The notes: generated from the sequence alone by a model not told the origin. Shown: positions 11,158-22,265, counted from the first letter of the stretch. The stretch is 64,000 bases of DNA from Beta vulgaris subsp. vulgaris (GCF_026745355.1 NC_079207.1:11475625-11539624); one strand, 5' to 3'. Program-made: numbers and translations.

Positions 11158-11523
11158 TCAATTTGTTACACAGGTTGGTACATTTGGTCTCTTACCTAGG
11201 TCGGTTTCTTGCTTTGTGAATTGGACATCACTTGCCAACTCTAACTCATGATCCTCTTTATTTTCAGAATCTGAGAAATAATAACATACCTCATCATCTT
11301 CTTCCTCCCTGATATGACTCATTTGGTCCTCAATAAGATGCAATTCATCAACAATTAGATGACCTTCTTGGATGTGTGCTGTTATGTGTTCTTGTGAATC
11401 CATTTTAAGATCTTGTAGCAACAATAATTCTTCTTCATCTATGTCCATGTAGTCCCCTTTCACATTCACCATGAGCCCAACTTCAAAAGTATCATCAATG
11501 GTCTGATTATGCTCTGTGTGCAA
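11158..11523 (-). CDS. Acidic ORF upstream of the mariner transposase remnant
   Basis: About 121 codons beginning MHTEHNQTIDD, rich in Asp and Glu (DIDEEELLLLQDLK, EEEDDE), ending at 11158. It lies between the 5' terminus of the mariner-like element and the helix-turn-helix part of its transposase, on the same strand. It may be the poorly conserved N-terminal part of the transposase or an upstream ORF. I do not recognise it by itself, and a stop separates it from the next segment. Confidence 0.4.
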   Translation of the reverse strand: MHTEHNQTIDDTFEVGLMVNVKGDYMDIDEEELLLLQDLKMDSQEHITAHIQEGHLIVDELHLIEDQMSHIREEEDDEVCYYFSDSENKEDHELELASDVQFTKQETDLGKRPNVPTCVTN

Positions 11524-11930
11524 GTCGCATTGTTAATTTAAAAAAATTTATGAATAATTTTTTTGTAAAAAAACGTTGTTTCTTGGTGAGGTGTGTGCAT
11601 GTCACAGTGAGAATTATTTATGAATGTTTGGTGAAAAATCAGATGGTTTCCTATGTCCCCTTTGCTTAAATATTGGCCGCAAATTTGTTTTTGGAGCCAA
11701 AGTTTAAATAAAATTAAAAATTTTCATTTTGGAGCCAAGTTTTAATGAAAAAGAGCGACTTGGCAGTTTTGTTTTTAAAAAAACGGGTACCCATATGCTC
11801 TTGGGGACCACTTCTTTTTCTTAACTTTGCCATTAAGTCTTCTAAATATGTGATCCCAACTTTTACTCTCTAGATGTATTAGTTTCTTCCAACTTTCTCT
11901 CTACGTCACTCATTAAAATCGAAGGAAGTA

Positions 11931-12101
11931 TTACAAATATTAACATGTAAGATATTTGGATTTATATATTTACAAGATTTTATTTTTTTATACTTTTTAC
12001 AAATAGGCTATTAGAGATATTAATGGTCAAATTCATGTATTGATAAATATGAAAGTCAAAATGTTGTAACTAAAAAAAAGCAGAGAAAGTATAATATACT
12101 A
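11931..12101. other. Short A/T-rich spacer
   Basis: Between the mariner-like element and the next MITE. Nothing is recognised. Confidence 0.3.
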
Positions 12102-12420
12102 CTACCTCCATTTCCTAAAAATATTCCTTGTTACTGTTCCTACAGATACCAAGGAGAATCCACTTGTGTGGGGTGGGGGTTGGGTAAAGTAGGAGAGAGA
12201 AAGGGGTTACGATAAATAAACAAATAAAGGGGGTTAAAGTAGGAGAGAGAAAGTGAGTAAAATTGAAATAATAATAATGTAATGGTGGACCATATGATAG
12301 GGACATGAGAGGGTATAAAGGGGAAAAAAAGTTCCAAATAAGGAATAAAGTAAAAGAGGGAAAATCTTTTGGAAACGCACTTAAACGGAAAGAGGAAAGA
12401 TCTTTAGGAAACAGATGGAG
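12102..12420. mobile_element. Stowaway MITE
   Basis: Ends CTACCTCCATTTCCTAAA and AAAGATCTTTAGGAAACAG...GATGGAG, flanked by TA at 12100-12101 and 12421-12422. The interior (AAAGTAGGAGAGAGAAA twice; AATGTAATGGTGGACCATA) is shared with 29930-30211, so the two are members of one family. The frames that run through it are not genes. Confidence 0.8.
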
Positions 12421-12552
12421 TACCTTAAAAACATCTAGCATCTACTATTGTTACCTCTTGTTTGATTCGGATGGATTTTATATTAATTTTTTGGCGAAAG
12501 CCACGATTTGGGGCCAAAACTATCAGGTGGAGTTCAAAAATTAGAATATATA

Positions 12553-12746
12553 CTTCCTCCGTTTTTTATTAATTGCAATATTTGAGTTTTCATGCTTATC
12601 ATTGCACAAGTTTAACTATTGATATATTTAATTTATCTTTTAATAATTATAAAAAGTTGATGTATTGAAAGTATATGTTGAGACAAACATAATTAGATTT
12701 CACATGACTATATTATATGTTGCAATCAATAAGAAATGGAAGAAAT
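12553..12746. mobile_element. Stowaway-like MITE
   Basis: CTTCCTCCGTTTTTTATTAA at the left and the roughly complementary CAATAAGAAATGGAAG at the right, with a TA dinucleotide at 12551-12552. The right end is imperfect, so its last bases are approximate. Confidence 0.55.
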
Positions 12747-13037
12747 ACATTATATGGGTCATTGTTTGGAAAAAAAAAACTACCCAAACTCGCAAGAGGT
12801 AGCAATGGTTCATGTGAAATGTTTTAACATGCTGTAATTTTCCTAACAATAATTTGAAATGTTCATAATGCGATTATATAGTAGTGTCACATTTTTAAAA
12901 AAAGTTTTGTTACATAAATAATTATGCAATCTTTGAAGTACTCGAAAATTTGCTTAGACTTTAATTATATCAACCGAGCTGATCTTGCTACTCATAATTG
13001 AGCGATATTATTATGATGTACTATACTTGTATATAAT

Positions 13038-13399
13038 AGGAAAATTTGTCAAAAAAAGAATTTAAATGTTCAACTTTGCGAGAAAAAATCTTTTAAAGCA
13101 TTTTTTGGGAAAAAATACCACAAACTTATTTTATTTTTTTTACAAGATGAAACCTATTCCCATTTTCTGGTGTGGTTATTGAGATGTATAGGGGTGGTGC
13201 TGCAGTTATTGGAAATAGAGAGTTAAAGAAAGATAAAAAGGTCAGCGCCAGAATAGAGAAAAAACACACCGGAAAATGGGAATAGATATCTTCTTTTGCA
13301 AGAAAAATTAAATTCGTAGTTTCTTCTTGCAAAAAATGCTTTATAAGATTTTTTTTCGCAAAATTAAACTTGTAGAAGTTTTTTTAAGCAAATTTTCCT
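13038..13399. mobile_element. Foldback MITE
   Basis: Long imperfect inverted ends: AGGAAAATTTGTCAAAAAAA at the left and the complement of AGGAAAATTTGCTTAAAAAA at the right, continuing through TTTGCGA...AAATCTTTTAAAGCATTTTTT on both arms. It is flanked by ATATAAT on each side (13031-13037 and 13400-13406); since this is A/T-only, the duplication is suggestive rather than decisive. No coding. Confidence 0.6.
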
Positions 13400-13485
13400 A
13401 TATAATATTATGTGTTCTACTTCACAAGACTTTGTGCATATTATTTTTATATACATCTTTTTAACATTTGCACTAAAATTTTATA

Positions 13486-13834
13486 GGCGCTGTCAAGTTC
13501 AAGCGGACAAAGCCAGTTGCAAGTTCCACATACACAACAAACGATCATGCGGCCTAGGATGTTATATGAATCAGCGCCTTGGTGTTCTCATATTAATCCT
13601 GCTGAATATCCATTAACATTTCCACCATTTGCACTTGATGGCGGTAGTGTTCCAATTGAACGACCCATCCCTCAGGTCCAGTCTCAATTTCCATATACAC
13701 CAAATTTGTGCCCTCCACAATTTCTCCCTGCTACTTTGACATCATCGTCTACAACTATTGTATTGCCTTCTGTCCCTTGTGCACCACAACTCACCTTCCC
13801 CATTGAGCCTCACAACCAACCACCGCCTTCTTGA
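13486..13834 (+). CDS. Orphan terminal-exon-like ORF, Pro-rich
   Basis: A good acceptor-like sequence (TTTTATAG at 13478-13485) precedes an open frame that starts ALSSSSGQSQLQVPHTQQ and ends PHNQPPPS with a stop at 13832-13834. It is rich in Pro, Gln and Ser (FPPFALDGGSVP, QFPYTPNLCPPQ), like the C-terminal tail of a plant transcription factor. No upstream exon is found and no domain is visible, so it may be a detached last exon or chance. I do not assign a family. Confidence 0.35.
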
Positions 13835-14190
13835 TGACGCTTTAGACAAAGTATATAATAACATCACATTTTGGTATTAAGAGTGAGTTTGCTGTTCTCA
13901 ATCTATTATGTGTCATATGTGTGTTGTCAGGTGTGTGTGTATAAGTAAGATTGGTTATGTAATTGTGTGTTTCAGTTGCAGCACTTTGATATGCTTCATT
14001 CCTTAATGTATCACTTTGCTAATCTGCTAGATGTATATATAATAAATGTCATGTTTCTTGATGTTGCGAAAATGGCAGTTTTTTTTGGCTTTGTGGACTT
14101 TGACTCTTTGGCTTTTTTTATACTAGTTGTTGGCCCGTGCACTAGCGCAGACGGTCCCCCAAGGTAGCAATATTTAGTTATTAAAATTTA

Positions 14191-14704
14191 GGGAAATTTT
14201 CATTGGTAACCTTATAGTTTTGTTATATCTAACCGTTAATTCAGTAAATGCATATCGAAAATTCGAAATATTTGTGGAATTCAAATTGAGGGGCATCTAA
14301 TTTTTTTGCAAATTTCGATCTCAAATTTGACTCATAAAAGGGCTAAATTGACCACAAAACCTTGATCGGGCTATTTTTTTGGCTCACGAAATAATGCATG
14401 TAAATCGATATATTTCTGGAATGCAAATTATTCCGAAAAAATGGCTCTGTCAAGGCTTTGGGGGTCATTTTAGCTCTTTTTTGGTCAAATTTGAGGTCGG
14501 AGTTTGCAAAAAATGATCAAATTCGCCTCAATTTGCAATCCATAAATATCTCAATTTGCGTGCATTGATTTAACAGTTAGATTTAACGGAAAAAGTCACG
14601 ATTGAGAATTCAACAGAAGTACAAGGTCATTTTTGAGAATTCGAAAATCACAGGATTACCATTGGAAAACCGAAAAATTACAAGGTTACAAATGGGAATT
14701 TTTC
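14191..14704. mobile_element. Mutator-type MITE with 9-bp target duplication
   Basis: Inverted ends GGGAAATTTTCATTGGTAAC and the complement of GAAAAATTCCCATTTGTAAC enclose 514 bp. TAAAATTTA is present immediately outside both ends (14182-14190 and 14705-14713). A 9-bp duplication points to Mutator-like mobilisation. Internal arms continue to pair (TTAAC-type and GAATTC words on both sides). No ORF. Confidence 0.7.
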
Positions 14705-14713
14705 TAAAATTTA

Positions 14714-15979
14714 TAGTGTTGTATTTTGGACAAAGTATCTTAATTATTATTAGTTAATGTAATATTTTCCTCGTTCTTTAATAATTGCAACATGTAGCGA
14801 TTGTGCATAGCATATATATATGCATATAATTTAGTGCAAGCCCCTTAAGGTAGCGAAAATGATGGTGAATAACTAAATGCAAGTATTAGCATAATTGATT
14901 TAAGCAAACCAAAGCATGTGAACTTGGTAGTTAAGAAGATAAGGTAATTAGATAGCATAGCATAAATGCATATAACTCTTGTCAGTGCAAGCTATTTTTG
15001 GGTTATAAAACACGTGTAGGGTTGTTTGCATCATCTAAAATGTCCTTGAGTCATTGCTATATCTGTTACAAAAACTGAATAATGCCTATTAGCAAAAGAG
15101 ATTAGTTCATATTATGTAATGATTAACTATCAGGACCACACTGTTAACATGTACCATTATTAGACTTTACAGCAAAATAATAAGCAAAAGGGTCTCTTGG
15201 TTGGGTGATGTAGTAGCATTATTGCTAATCTTCGTAGCATCTTCGTTGATAAGTGCGGTCCTTCAAGGGGGTAAAATCTAATTAGCTTTACTCTAATGGC
15301 CGACATAAATTTTTTGATGATATAATCTCACAAACACTATTTTCATGTGGATGGGTTGTCAATAATCTGTCATAATGGTTCGCGTTGTTCTTCGACTTAG
15401 AGAACCACACTTTGGCTGATCTAAATAATCATGAAAATAGGTGAGCTGGTTCGCATCACCAACGGAAAAGTAGCAGTTGGTCCAGATATGAGAAACAAAT
15501 CCCACTAATTTCATAATGGAGGAAGTAATATAATAATCGTAAAAGACCTTTTTGCTAGCATTTTTGCAACTGGCCTTCTCTATTCATTCAATTTTCACCA
15601 TTTTTACCCATTCAATCATGCTCAGCTCGACCATCGTAGTTAGAAATAATGACCCAATTACTCCTATACCTTTTTCATACTCCTTGTACAAGCTAATTGT
15701 ATGATTATTTTGTTTTCCTACCATCTATTAAATTGATACAAAAATATTTTACTAATTACAAATTTAATATATGTACAATTTAGGCTTAAAAGTTATTATT
15801 TATAAGAAAATATTAGACCATTAGAATTTTATAGTGATTTTCTTTGGATTGTATTCTCTAATTATACACCTAAAATGCTATTGGAATTGATCTCGATATA
15901 GTAATTGGAAGAATTAATCAGTTATAATCAACAAACTAAAGATATACTCAACTTTATATTCATATGATCTGTTTGAATA
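14714..15979. other. Non-coding spacer
   Basis: A/T-rich with short repeats such as 'atagcatatatatatgcatata' near 14805-14830 and 'agcatagcataaatgcatata' near 14953. No gene or clear element terminus. A possible minus-strand Helitron tail (CTAG at 14123) lies further left. Confidence 0.35.
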
Positions 15980-17045
15980 TTACAAGGTTATGAATATTTT
16001 CGTTATGCCTACAGCTGTGTTTGACAAAATCAACAGCATTTGTAGGAGTGACCTATGGAGTGGTAAAGCTACTGAATTGAAGGGAGGCTATATCAAGTGG
16101 ATTCAGGTGTGTAGTCCAAAAAATAAAGGTGGGATGGGTTCAATAAGAGTCAAATATGGAACAAGGCTGCTGTGGGAAAGCTTGTTTGGCACATTGGAAT
16201 CAAGAAGGATGATTTGTGGGCCGAGTGAAGTGGGTTCACAACATATACATCAAACAACAAAATTGGTGGGAGTTTCAAGCCCCCTCCAATGCCAGCTGGA
16301 TTATTAAATATTTGTGCAAAGTTAAAGAAGAGTTGAAGACAGTGGGAATTCAGACTTGGGATACTTCCAGCAAGTACAAGTTGAAAAAAGTGTATAAACT
16401 GTTATTGCCTGAAACTCCCAAGGTAAATTGGGGAAGGGCTGTGTGGAATAGGATGTCTCTTCCAAAGCACAGATTTATTTTATGGTTAAGTACTCAGAAT
16501 AGATTGAAGACAAAGGAGAGACTGCAGCTATATGGCATCAGTCCTGATGATAAATGTTGTATTTATGCTGGGCAACTGAAAATCACTCCCACCGTTTCTT
16601 TGACTGTGATTATAGCAAACATGTCTTATGCAAAGTCCTGGAATGGGTGGAGATATGCTACTACTAAAGATCTTTGATCTAGTGGATTAGGTGGTCCCAA
16701 CGTTCCTACAGGGAAAATAAAACAAGGAAACAAGTCTTATGCACAGTGATAGCTGTTATTACATACCAGATTTGGAGAGTAAGGAATGAAGCTTACTGGA
16801 ATATGAAAGTGTATAGTGTAGATAAAAGTATAGAGGATATCAAGTACATTATTGTTAGACATCGAGTAAAATTTTGTATGCCAAAGACTTGTAGGAATGT
16901 AGATAGAGAGTGGATAAACCATTTGTAATGGTTGTTGTGGTCTATGGCCTTTAGGGGTCTGCTGCTCTAGCGTAGCTAAGGGCAAGAGTGGTTGTTGTAA
17001 TTTGGTATGGTTTTGGTGATGAATACAACTTACTTACTTACCAAA
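15980..17045 (+). mobile_element. 5'-truncated L1-type LINE, 3' end of ORF2
   Basis: Reading frames encode the end of a plant LINE ORF2: DKINSICRSDLWSG and KGGYIKWIQVCSPKN, the PKHRFILWL/RLKTKERL zf-RVT block (~16450-16530), and a final segment YQIWRVRNEAYWN with stop at 16926-16928. It is interrupted by frameshifts near 16210 and 16570 and a stop near 16677. A 3' tail ACTTACTTACCAAAC resembles the tail of the LINE ending at 28560. Everything 5' of the connection region is missing, as usual for target-primed truncation. A target duplication was not resolved. Confidence 0.75.
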
Positions 17046-17400
17046 CAAAAATATATTAACATAATACTAATACACTGCCATGACAAAATGAGTACAATGC
17101 TGCTCCAATCTTCCACCAACATTATACTCTTACATTTTCCCAAATAGATAACAAGATGGAATATTGACCAACAACAAAAAGAAAAAAGAAACTATTACAT
17201 GATCACTGGACAATACGACATTCAACTTACTCTCATAGCACAACGATGGCTTTTGATCCCATCTTCCACCAATTTTTTCTTTCCTTAATAATCTTACACG
17301 CCGTCCCTCAAATTCCTCAACCAAATAATTAATTGCCTACAATTTGAACACCAATAAAAAAATCCATTCAATTCATCACCAATAGCAAATGAGAAGCTAA
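17046..17400. other. Non-coding spacer
   Basis: No recognisable gene; A/T-rich. A short minus-strand frame here has no protein-like features. Confidence 0.3.
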
Positions 17401-17752
17401 GACCTCATGCTTTTACTCCCCTGCCTCCTCATTCTCACCCTCCGCTCCGCTCCCCTCCCCTCTCACCCCTCCCCTACTCACCCCATTACCTCTCACCTCT
17501 GCGCTCCTTACCCCCTCACCCACTACCCTCGCTTCCTCCCCTCCACCCTCTCAACCACACATTCTCCTCCTCTCACCCCTACCATAACTCCCTACCATCT
17601 CATCCCCTATCACCCTCCGCTCCCTCTCCTCTCACCCCCCTCACTCCTCCTCACCCTCACTTCCTCTCCTCTCACCCTCTCAACCCTCCGCTTTCCCCCT
17701 CTCATCCGCTATCACCCTCCATACCATCCCCTCTCACCCCCACTCTGTTGAA
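17401..17752 (+). repeat. Pyrimidine-rich low-complexity tract
   Basis: About 350 bp almost entirely C and T on the plus strand, built of CTCACC/CTCCCC/CCCTCC words. The open frame across it (Leu, Pro, Ser, Thr only) is a composition artefact. Flanking DNA is A/T-rich, so the composition break is sharp. Confidence 0.8.
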
Positions 17753-18225
17753 AAAAGCTTTTCATACATAATCGATAATCTACCCACTTGAAATACATAT
17801 AAATAAATAATGAAATCGAGCTCATAAATAAAATATATTTTCTTTAGTTCTTATAGGTATATTATCCACTAGGTCAATATTACATTATCATAAATCAAAT
17901 AATAATGAATAACGTGATGGCAAAAACCAAGAGAAAAGACAGGAACAGAGAGCTAATGGAACCTGTCATCTAGAAGTACCATTTAGTAATGCTTACAACA
18001 ATCAAGAGATATTACATATTGTTTTGCCAAAAAAAAATTAACCTATTCCAATCCAACATTTAAACTTAGCCGCCACACTCCTCTTCCACCAGGGAAAGAA
18101 AATGAAAAAAAAGCAATCTAAAATGAGGTTCGATCGAGCCGAATCTACAATAGCAATTTACTATATTTTTCATTTAAATTTTTTCTCAACGTATATACTC
18201 AGCCAAAAAGGTTCTTGAATGAAAT
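17753..18225. other. Spacer 3' of the syntaxin fragment
   Basis: A/T-rich, no coding. It may include the former 3' flank of the syntaxin-derived fragment to its right. Confidence 0.3.
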
Positions 18226-19173
18226 TTACGCAACGACAAAAAGGAAGAACATTAAAAATACAAAGAATATCTTGATCATCAGCCATCTTTTTGAGGATAT
18301 ACTGCTAAGATACCTGGTCAACTGGTTCTGCGCCCCTCAACATTTGCAAGAGTATCCTCCATGTTCTCATCAATCCTGCAATAGGGCCAAATCTAGTTTA
18401 GATCACAAATCAAGTTCACAATAGAGATGCATGTCAACTTTGTCAAGCAATTGGTTCCGAAAAATGCACATAACATATAAATGGTATAAGTAGTGTATTA
18501 ATGGCGTCTATTATGTCCTTTCAGGGCTAAATGGCCAAGGACTTTAATTGCTATAAAGAGAGTGCAATTATGCTGGCTGGCTTAGCACAAAATTATGCTT
18601 TCCCCTAAAGATCACATGTCACTTGAAAAGGTGTTCTTTCATGGTTGCTCTTGAATAAAAAAATCCAACTACACGAAATGAGAAGAAAACCAAATAATAT
18701 AATTTGGTTCTATAGAGAAGCCAGGGATTGATGAAGCAAAAAAAGAAAAAAAGCAAGGTTGAGCTACATGCCTACATCCATAACTCAGCAACATGGAAAA
18801 GCAACTAGCTAAGGGCCACTAAGGTATCATTCAAGCATGGTTCATAATTGAGTCCGATCTGAGTAAACCCAATGCTTTAGATGTTCAAAATAGCTTCAGA
18901 ATTGTCATCACTAACACATACGAGCATAAATTTTGTGTGAATTGAAACAACTAATTTAGGCTACAAGCTATAAACCTGATTGCAATCTCTCCTTATTGTG
19001 ACACCATTGTCGCCAACTGTGTAAATATATTACTTAATTCCTGTATGGTAGACTCCACATTCTGAAGGGCTTTCGCTCTGCTCTGCATATAGGTGTCTTG
19101 TAATGGAACCATCTGTTGCTGCTGTTGATTCTGTTGTTGCAGTAATGGCTAAGATTCCCTATCTGCTGCTTTT
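18226..19173 (-). pseudogene. SYP32: SYP3-type syntaxin (Qa-SNARE) 3' exon pair
   Basis: The source gene encodes a Golgi Qa-SNARE that drives membrane fusion in ER-Golgi traffic. Exon 18976-19173 reads KAADRES, a stop, PLLQQQNQQQQQMVPLQDTY, then MQSRAKALQNVESTIQEL and SNIFTQLATMVSQ, stop, GEIAIR, i.e. the Gln-rich linker and SNARE helix. Exon 18226-18375 reads IDENMEDTLANVEG, then QLTRYLSSIS and the membrane anchor RWLMIKIFFVF...VVA with the natural stop. The ~600-bp intron between them keeps GT and AG. Lesions: two in-frame TAG/TAA stops, each explained by one change from a Gln codon, and a 1-base deletion at VEG. Retained introns rule out a cDNA copy. Earlier exons were not found. Confidence 0.88.
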
Positions 19174-19687
19174 CTGCAAAATTTGAGAAGCAATGAAGCC
19201 TGCACCTAAACTTAGAAGAAAAATTCTATCCATCTAAAAAGCGAGGATGAGTTTAGGGAGGATAGCCCTGTATAATAAGTATTGTGTATCACTAACTCTT
19301 CCAGGATATCAATTCTAAGCAAGTTGTTCTCATTAATAATTATTCATAATTACATAAATTTCTAGTCTTCTTAGTCAACAGTAAAAATGAGCTTCTTCAT
19401 ACTAAGATCTTCAGCTAAGCAATACTCGGAGAAAAATGAAGAGGGAGTGTTTAGGGGGAAAACGGGAGGGAAAAAAAAGAACGTGGTAAAGGGAGGGCAG
19501 GGAAGTGGTTATGTGGAGTGTGAAGGGCATGAATGTCAAAGCACTGAAGGAACAGTAACGAAACTCCTTGTTTTTTAATGGGTATGGATATGGAATAAAA
19601 TAAAAATAGGAAGATCTTCTTGAGATGGACTTTATTAGTTTATGTTAAGATCATTTATTTTTTATATTATACATGGGCTAGGACTTA
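19174..19687. other. Spacer with a segment repeated at 21.7 kb
   Basis: Positions 19482-19595 (AAGGGAGGGCAGGGAAGTGG ... TTAATGGGTATGGATATG) resemble 21722-21870, in direct orientation. The frame 19387-19578 across it is not protein-like. Confidence 0.45.
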
Positions 19688-20048
19688 GGCTCCGTTTGGT
19701 AGGGCGTAAAACGTTTTTCCGGAAAACTGTTTTCCTCTATTTTCAGTTTTACATTGTTTGGTTGGCAAAAAAGTGTAAAACCATTTTCCCTTGGGGTAAA
19801 ATTACTCTCCCAATGATGGAAAACCATTTTCCTTTCAAAATGAAGGGAAAACTATTTTCCTTATCTCTCTTGTACACTCTTCTCACTACCTCCTTACTTT
19901 CCCCTTCATTTTCCTTTCATTTCATCATTTTTCTTACATCGAACCAAACAACGGAAAACTAATTTTGGAATTGTGTTTTCCATTGTAAATTGTTTTCCAT
20001 GAAAATCATTTTACACTGAAAATGTTTTACGCCCTACCAAACGGAGCC
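19688..20048. mobile_element. Tourist-like MITE (PIF/Harbinger), TSD TTA
   Basis: A nearly perfect inverted terminal repeat, GGCTCCGTTTGGTAGGGCGT at the left and its complement ACGCCCTACCAAACGGAGCC at the right, encloses 361 bp with further internal pairing (AAAACCATTTTCC words). TTA flanks both ends (19685-19687, 20049-20051), the 3-bp target typical of PIF/Harbinger. The very high terminal identity suggests a fairly recent insertion. The frame through it is not a gene. Confidence 0.9.
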
Positions 20049-21519
20049 TTAGTGGAAAATAAATTGCAACATAGTAACAAAAAGGCGAGAATTGAAAAGG
20101 CTAAAACACGTCAACCACAAAAGATTCAAGATAAAAGCACAAGGTTAGATAAAGTTATGCAAGTACCATCGGTAAATATGTATTGATGCATTTTACGGAC
20201 ATAATGGATGAAATGTGCAAATCCTCTACTTCTAAATCTACGATTGTCATGCACTATCAAGTTATGATTTTCCAAAACTATCATTGTACAAACTTTTTAA
20301 ATAAAATATAAAAAAATTGTTCTAAACAAAGATTTCAAATTCCATAAACTATTCTAATCACAAGGGATTTCTTATTCAATAACAAAGTATTTAACCTACT
20401 TATTATTTTTACAACTAACCTCACCATAAATAGTCGGTGAAACTACAAATATATATTGATCCTCCTTTACCCACTATTAAAGAAGCACATTTTGAGACCA
20501 TCATAGCTCATGTAAATTCCATCCTGCCAAAAACATCAATAAATGGACATGTACACGATACAAAGTCACATAGCATATACGCTTCACCTATTGCCCTGAA
20601 TTCTCCCTCAAATGTAATTTGCAATGATCTAAATCCTAATTAACACACAAAAACATGATTGGAAATGCCAATTACCTTTCTTACAAGAGTACAAGACATC
20701 GGTTTCACTTGCTTTAATTTCTGAATTGATTAATAGTCACCTCCCAAACACTCTTCAAGCATAATCGTCAACTACTCTGCCACCTACACCACATTACAAG
20801 GAGCCTAAATTAGATTAAACCCATAACTACTGACAACAGATCTTATATCATTTCATTTGAATTCATCTAAGTTAACAATTAACGACAAGTAACTTAATGA
20901 AAAAAGGTGAGAAAATAAAAGAAACATATTCAAAAGTGGAACAAAGAAACAACCTCCTGGATGCTCCCGTCATCGACAACGGTATGAAAAGCATCCACGC
21001 CTTCCTCTTAACAAATTCTCTAAATCATCTATATTTATGGATTCTGAGAGAAACAAGGAAAACAGTCATTACACTCAATTAACAAAAGTTTCAATCATAT
21101 TAGAAATATTAAAAAAAGTCAACATCAAGATCTTTAGCTAATTCATTATAACTACAAGCACACTGATTTCAGTACAAACAACCTAATATTTAATCAATCA
21201 GTCAAATGCAAACCTCAAAATTAGATCACAAAATATAATGAATTTGTATATAGGTTTACATGTGAAGCCAATATTTCATATTTAAGTTCAATCGGCCAAA
21301 ATTATTACCGAAAAAATGAAATCCCAAACTAAACCTAAAAACGGAAGTTTGCGAGAAAAATCGAAGAAATTTACCCTTGCGATCAGGTTGGTGGAAGAAC
21401 TCGATGAGAAAAGAGAAGAGAAAGAGATAGATTAGGTTGGTGCATCAAAGTTTCACGAGAAGCGATGCAAAAGTCGTCGGATCTATCAATAACAATGGCA
21501 TTAAGCCTATAAACTAAAC
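20049..21519 (-). other. Intron-like sequence between gene fragments
   Basis: Lies on the minus-strand path from the PP1 exon (21520-21591) to the syntaxin exons. I see short exon-like islands with donor sites on the minus strand, for example one ending CATCCAGGAG|GTTGTT near 20955 and one ending TTGTAAGAAAG|GTAATT near 20675, but cannot assign them to a protein. No other PP1 or syntaxin exon is recognised. Confidence 0.3.
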
Positions 21520-21591
21520 CTCCAAAAGTCGTCCAATAATGTCGTCCAACACTGCTGGGTCCATCCCTTGACTTCATGCTTGCATTGCCAT
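21520..21591 (-). pseudogene. PP1 (TOPP-type) phosphatase exon 1 fragment
   Basis: The minus strand from ATG at 21589-21591 reads MAMQA, a TGA, then SQG followed by MDPAVLDDIIGRLLE and a GT at the exon edge. MDPAVLDDIIGRLLE is the hallmark N-terminus of plant type-one protein phosphatase catalytic subunits. The remaining catalytic exons (GDIHGQ, GNHE) are not found. The CT-rich sequence to the right resembles a 5' leader. The early TGA can be bypassed by the second ATG at 21564. Downstream on the same strand lie exons of an unrelated syntaxin, so this is best read as a captured or duplicated gene piece. Confidence 0.6.
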
Positions 21592-21883
21592 TTTCGATTA
21601 GACGAATTCAAGCTTCAATCGATAACCTTAGGAATTTGAAAAGAAAGGAACAATTTAAGAGAGGAGGAGGAAAGAAATGGGAAGAGAAGATGGAGGAGCG
21701 ACTAGGTAAAGCAGCATCCAAAGGACACGTGTGGCAAAGGGAGGGCAGGGAAGTAGTTATGTGAAGAGTGAAGGGCAAAATCGTCAAATTGGTGTTCCTC
21801 AGGGCAATAAAGTAATCTTACTGTTACTAAGCTACAGTAGAAGCATTTCTCACCTTTTAATGGGTATGGATATGCTAAGTAAA

Positions 21884-22265
21884 TAGTAAGATTTCAGCAA
21901 GCATATATCATTAGACTAAGATGATTGAGAAAGTATTCTTAAGGTTGATTCCCCTCTTATACGCCCTCGTCACATTAGAAAGTCCCCTCCTACTTATTTC
22001 CACCATCCTCTCGCTCTCTCCTCCTTCCCCTTCTAGTTCTCTCCTCGCCTTTGTCTTTTATTTTTTTAATGATAAGTAAATAGTAAGATTTTAGTGAGCC
22101 CATATAATTAGACTAAGATAAAAATGCAAGTATTTAGTAAGGCTAATTTTCCTCCTATATCATGTATACCCTTGTCACATTAGAAAATCCCTTTCTGCTT
22201 GATCCCTCCATCTTGTCGCTCTCTCCTCTCCTTCCCTTCTAGTTCTATCTTCCCCTTTGTCCTTT
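21884..22265 (+). repeat. Tandem duplication of a ~190-bp segment
   Basis: 21884-22070 and 22074-22265 share AAATAGTAAGATTT, TTAGACTAAGAT, CACATTAGAAA and CGCTCTCTCCTC followed by CCCTTCTAGTTCT in the same order, with scattered differences. Non-coding. Confidence 0.65.

Larger units (their letters stand above)
7920..11928 (-). mobile_element. Mariner-like element (Stowaway-type), split by a solo LTR
   Basis: The right (5') end is CTTCCTTCGATTTTAATG on the minus strand, preceded by TA at 11929-11930, which resembles a Stowaway/mariner terminus with a TA target. A plant mariner transposase remnant fills the body on the minus strand. The element is interrupted at 8528-10550 by a solo LTR. The left terminus is undetermined, so 7920 marks only the end of protein homology. 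Confidence 0.65.

Noticed and set aside
12115..12441. 108-codon minus-strand frame
   Set aside because: It lies wholly within a Stowaway MITE.
14123..14160. Minus-strand Helitron 3' end (CTAG with stem near 14133-14155)
   Set aside because: The stem has mismatches and no 5' TC end was found to the right; kept only as a possibility.
17407..17751. 114-codon frame
   Set aside because: A pure pyrimidine tract encodes only Leu, Pro, Ser, Thr and similar residues; a low-complexity artefact.
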